This document shows positions 63,847 to 64,000 of a stretch of 64,000 nt of DNA, one piece after another (the stretch's first letter is position 1; the number at the start of each line of letters is the position of its first letter). This DNA is from Emergencia sp. 1XD21-10 (GTDB taxonomy: Bacteria; Bacillota; Clostridia; Peptostreptococcales; Anaerovoracaceae). The notes under the pieces were generated by a model. That model worked only from the letters and a program-made list of their open reading frames with translations, had not been told where the DNA came from and made no database searches. Both the position numbers and the translations under genes were made by a program. The stretch covers positions 1-64,000 of the forward strand of contig NZ_QWEQ01000008.1 in NCBI RefSeq assembly GCF_009936045.1, written 5' to 3'.

Positions 63847-64000
63847 TGGCATTACCAAAAGATTACGATTCCGTAATGGCAAGATCCGCAGAAATCAACC
63901 TGAAAGCTCTGGGAATCGACTATAACGAATTTGAATCGGGCTCTGTCGCTTTCGACTATGAAGGACTCATGGCAAAGACCGGATATACAGTAGAAGAAGT
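63846..64000 (+). CDS. ortB: 2-amino-4-ketopentanoate thiolase, beta subunit (start only)
   Basis: The first 51 codons are visible before the window ends. ATG 63846 shares its A with the ortA stop (TAATG), with GGAGG at 63833-63837. The start MALPKDYDSVMARSAEINLKAL and the following GSVAFDYEGLMAKTGY fit OrtB, the PLP-containing large subunit. The Lys and the rest of the enzyme lie outside. Confidence 0.85.
   Translation, partial: MALPKDYDSVMARSAEINLKALGIDYNEFESGSVAFDYEGLMAKTGYTVEE

Noticed and set aside
63544-64000. Calling ortAB part of an ornithine fermentation cluster
   Set aside because: No ornithine racemase, aminomutase or diaminopentanoate dehydrogenase in the window; the B12 protein at 50140 lacks the PLP features of OraE.
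1-64000. CRISPR arrays, rRNA genes, prophage
   Set aside because: No spaced direct-repeat array, no rRNA-like stretch and no phage structural genes seen.

Overview
The window looks like a chromosomal segment of a strictly anaerobic, amino-acid and peptide fermenting Firmicute of class Clostridia. The evidence is the gene content: phosphate butyryltransferase and butyrate kinase, acetyl-CoA acetyltransferase, a glycyl radical enzyme with its activase, 2-amino-4-ketopentanoate thiolase, a B12 mutase with a MutL-type partner, many cytosolic peptidases, strong AGGAGG ribosome sites, and several sigma-54 systems with enhancer-binding proteins. I assign no species.

Layout. 0-3 kb: a truncated IS4-like transposase, a nuclease-like protein, and an Lsa-type ABC-F antibiotic-resistance gene behind a leader with small ORFs and an attenuator hairpin. 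3-6.2 kb: a PAS/HTH regulator divergent from ptb-buk, with a palindrome over the ptb -35 box. 6.2-13.6 kb: tRNA-Val(GAC), a RocR-like sigma-54 activator, and a sigma-54 operon of two amidinohydrolase paralogues, an M28 peptidase-like protein and an NhaC-type carrier. 13.6-18.5 kb: ketopantoate reductase-like gene, sirtuin-surE-DUF2156 operon, and thlA behind two Rex-like palindromes.

18.9-38 kb: a large peptide-use region. It holds a class V PLP enzyme, a complete Opp/Dpp ABC importer, a NIF3-like protein, Xaa-Pro dipeptidyl-peptidase, S10 carboxypeptidase, a GntR/FCD regulator, M18 aminopeptidase, an M20 peptidase, D-aminoacylase, RidA and M32 carboxypeptidase. The same perfect 12-bp palindrome TTAATATATTAA lies in all five promoters that serve the region, so it looks like one regulon of the GntR protein encoded in its middle.

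38-46.6 kb: AraC regulator, a hydantoin/allantoin operon (NCS1 permease, amidase, racemase, cyclic amidohydrolase), nitroreductase and azlCD. 46.6-52.8 kb: a sigma-54 activator divergent from a MutL-like ATPase, a single-chain B12 mutase-like protein of unknown substrate, and an EamA transporter. 53-57.4 kb: an ECF sigma/anti-sigma pair with three exported proteins of unknown function. 57.6-64 kb: a divergent hydroxyproline locus, with proline-racemase-family epimerase and MFS carrier on the minus strand, and activase, glycyl radical enzyme, OrtA and the start of OrtB on the plus strand.

How it fits together. The last locus matches the HplG-type route in which cis-4-hydroxy-L-proline is epimerised to trans-4-hydroxy-D-proline, ring-opened by a glycyl radical C-N lyase to 2-amino-4-ketopentanoate, and split by OrtAB to acetyl-CoA and alanine. 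Both arms have sigma-54 promoters. The space between them carries two TGT-N12-ACA elements that resemble two more upstream of the B12 mutase operon, so one activator (46617-48419) may control both. With the Xaa-Pro peptidase and peptide importer this suggests growth on proline/hydroxyproline-rich peptides, with acetyl-CoA passing through thiolase towards Ptb-Buk. That metabolic link is inference.
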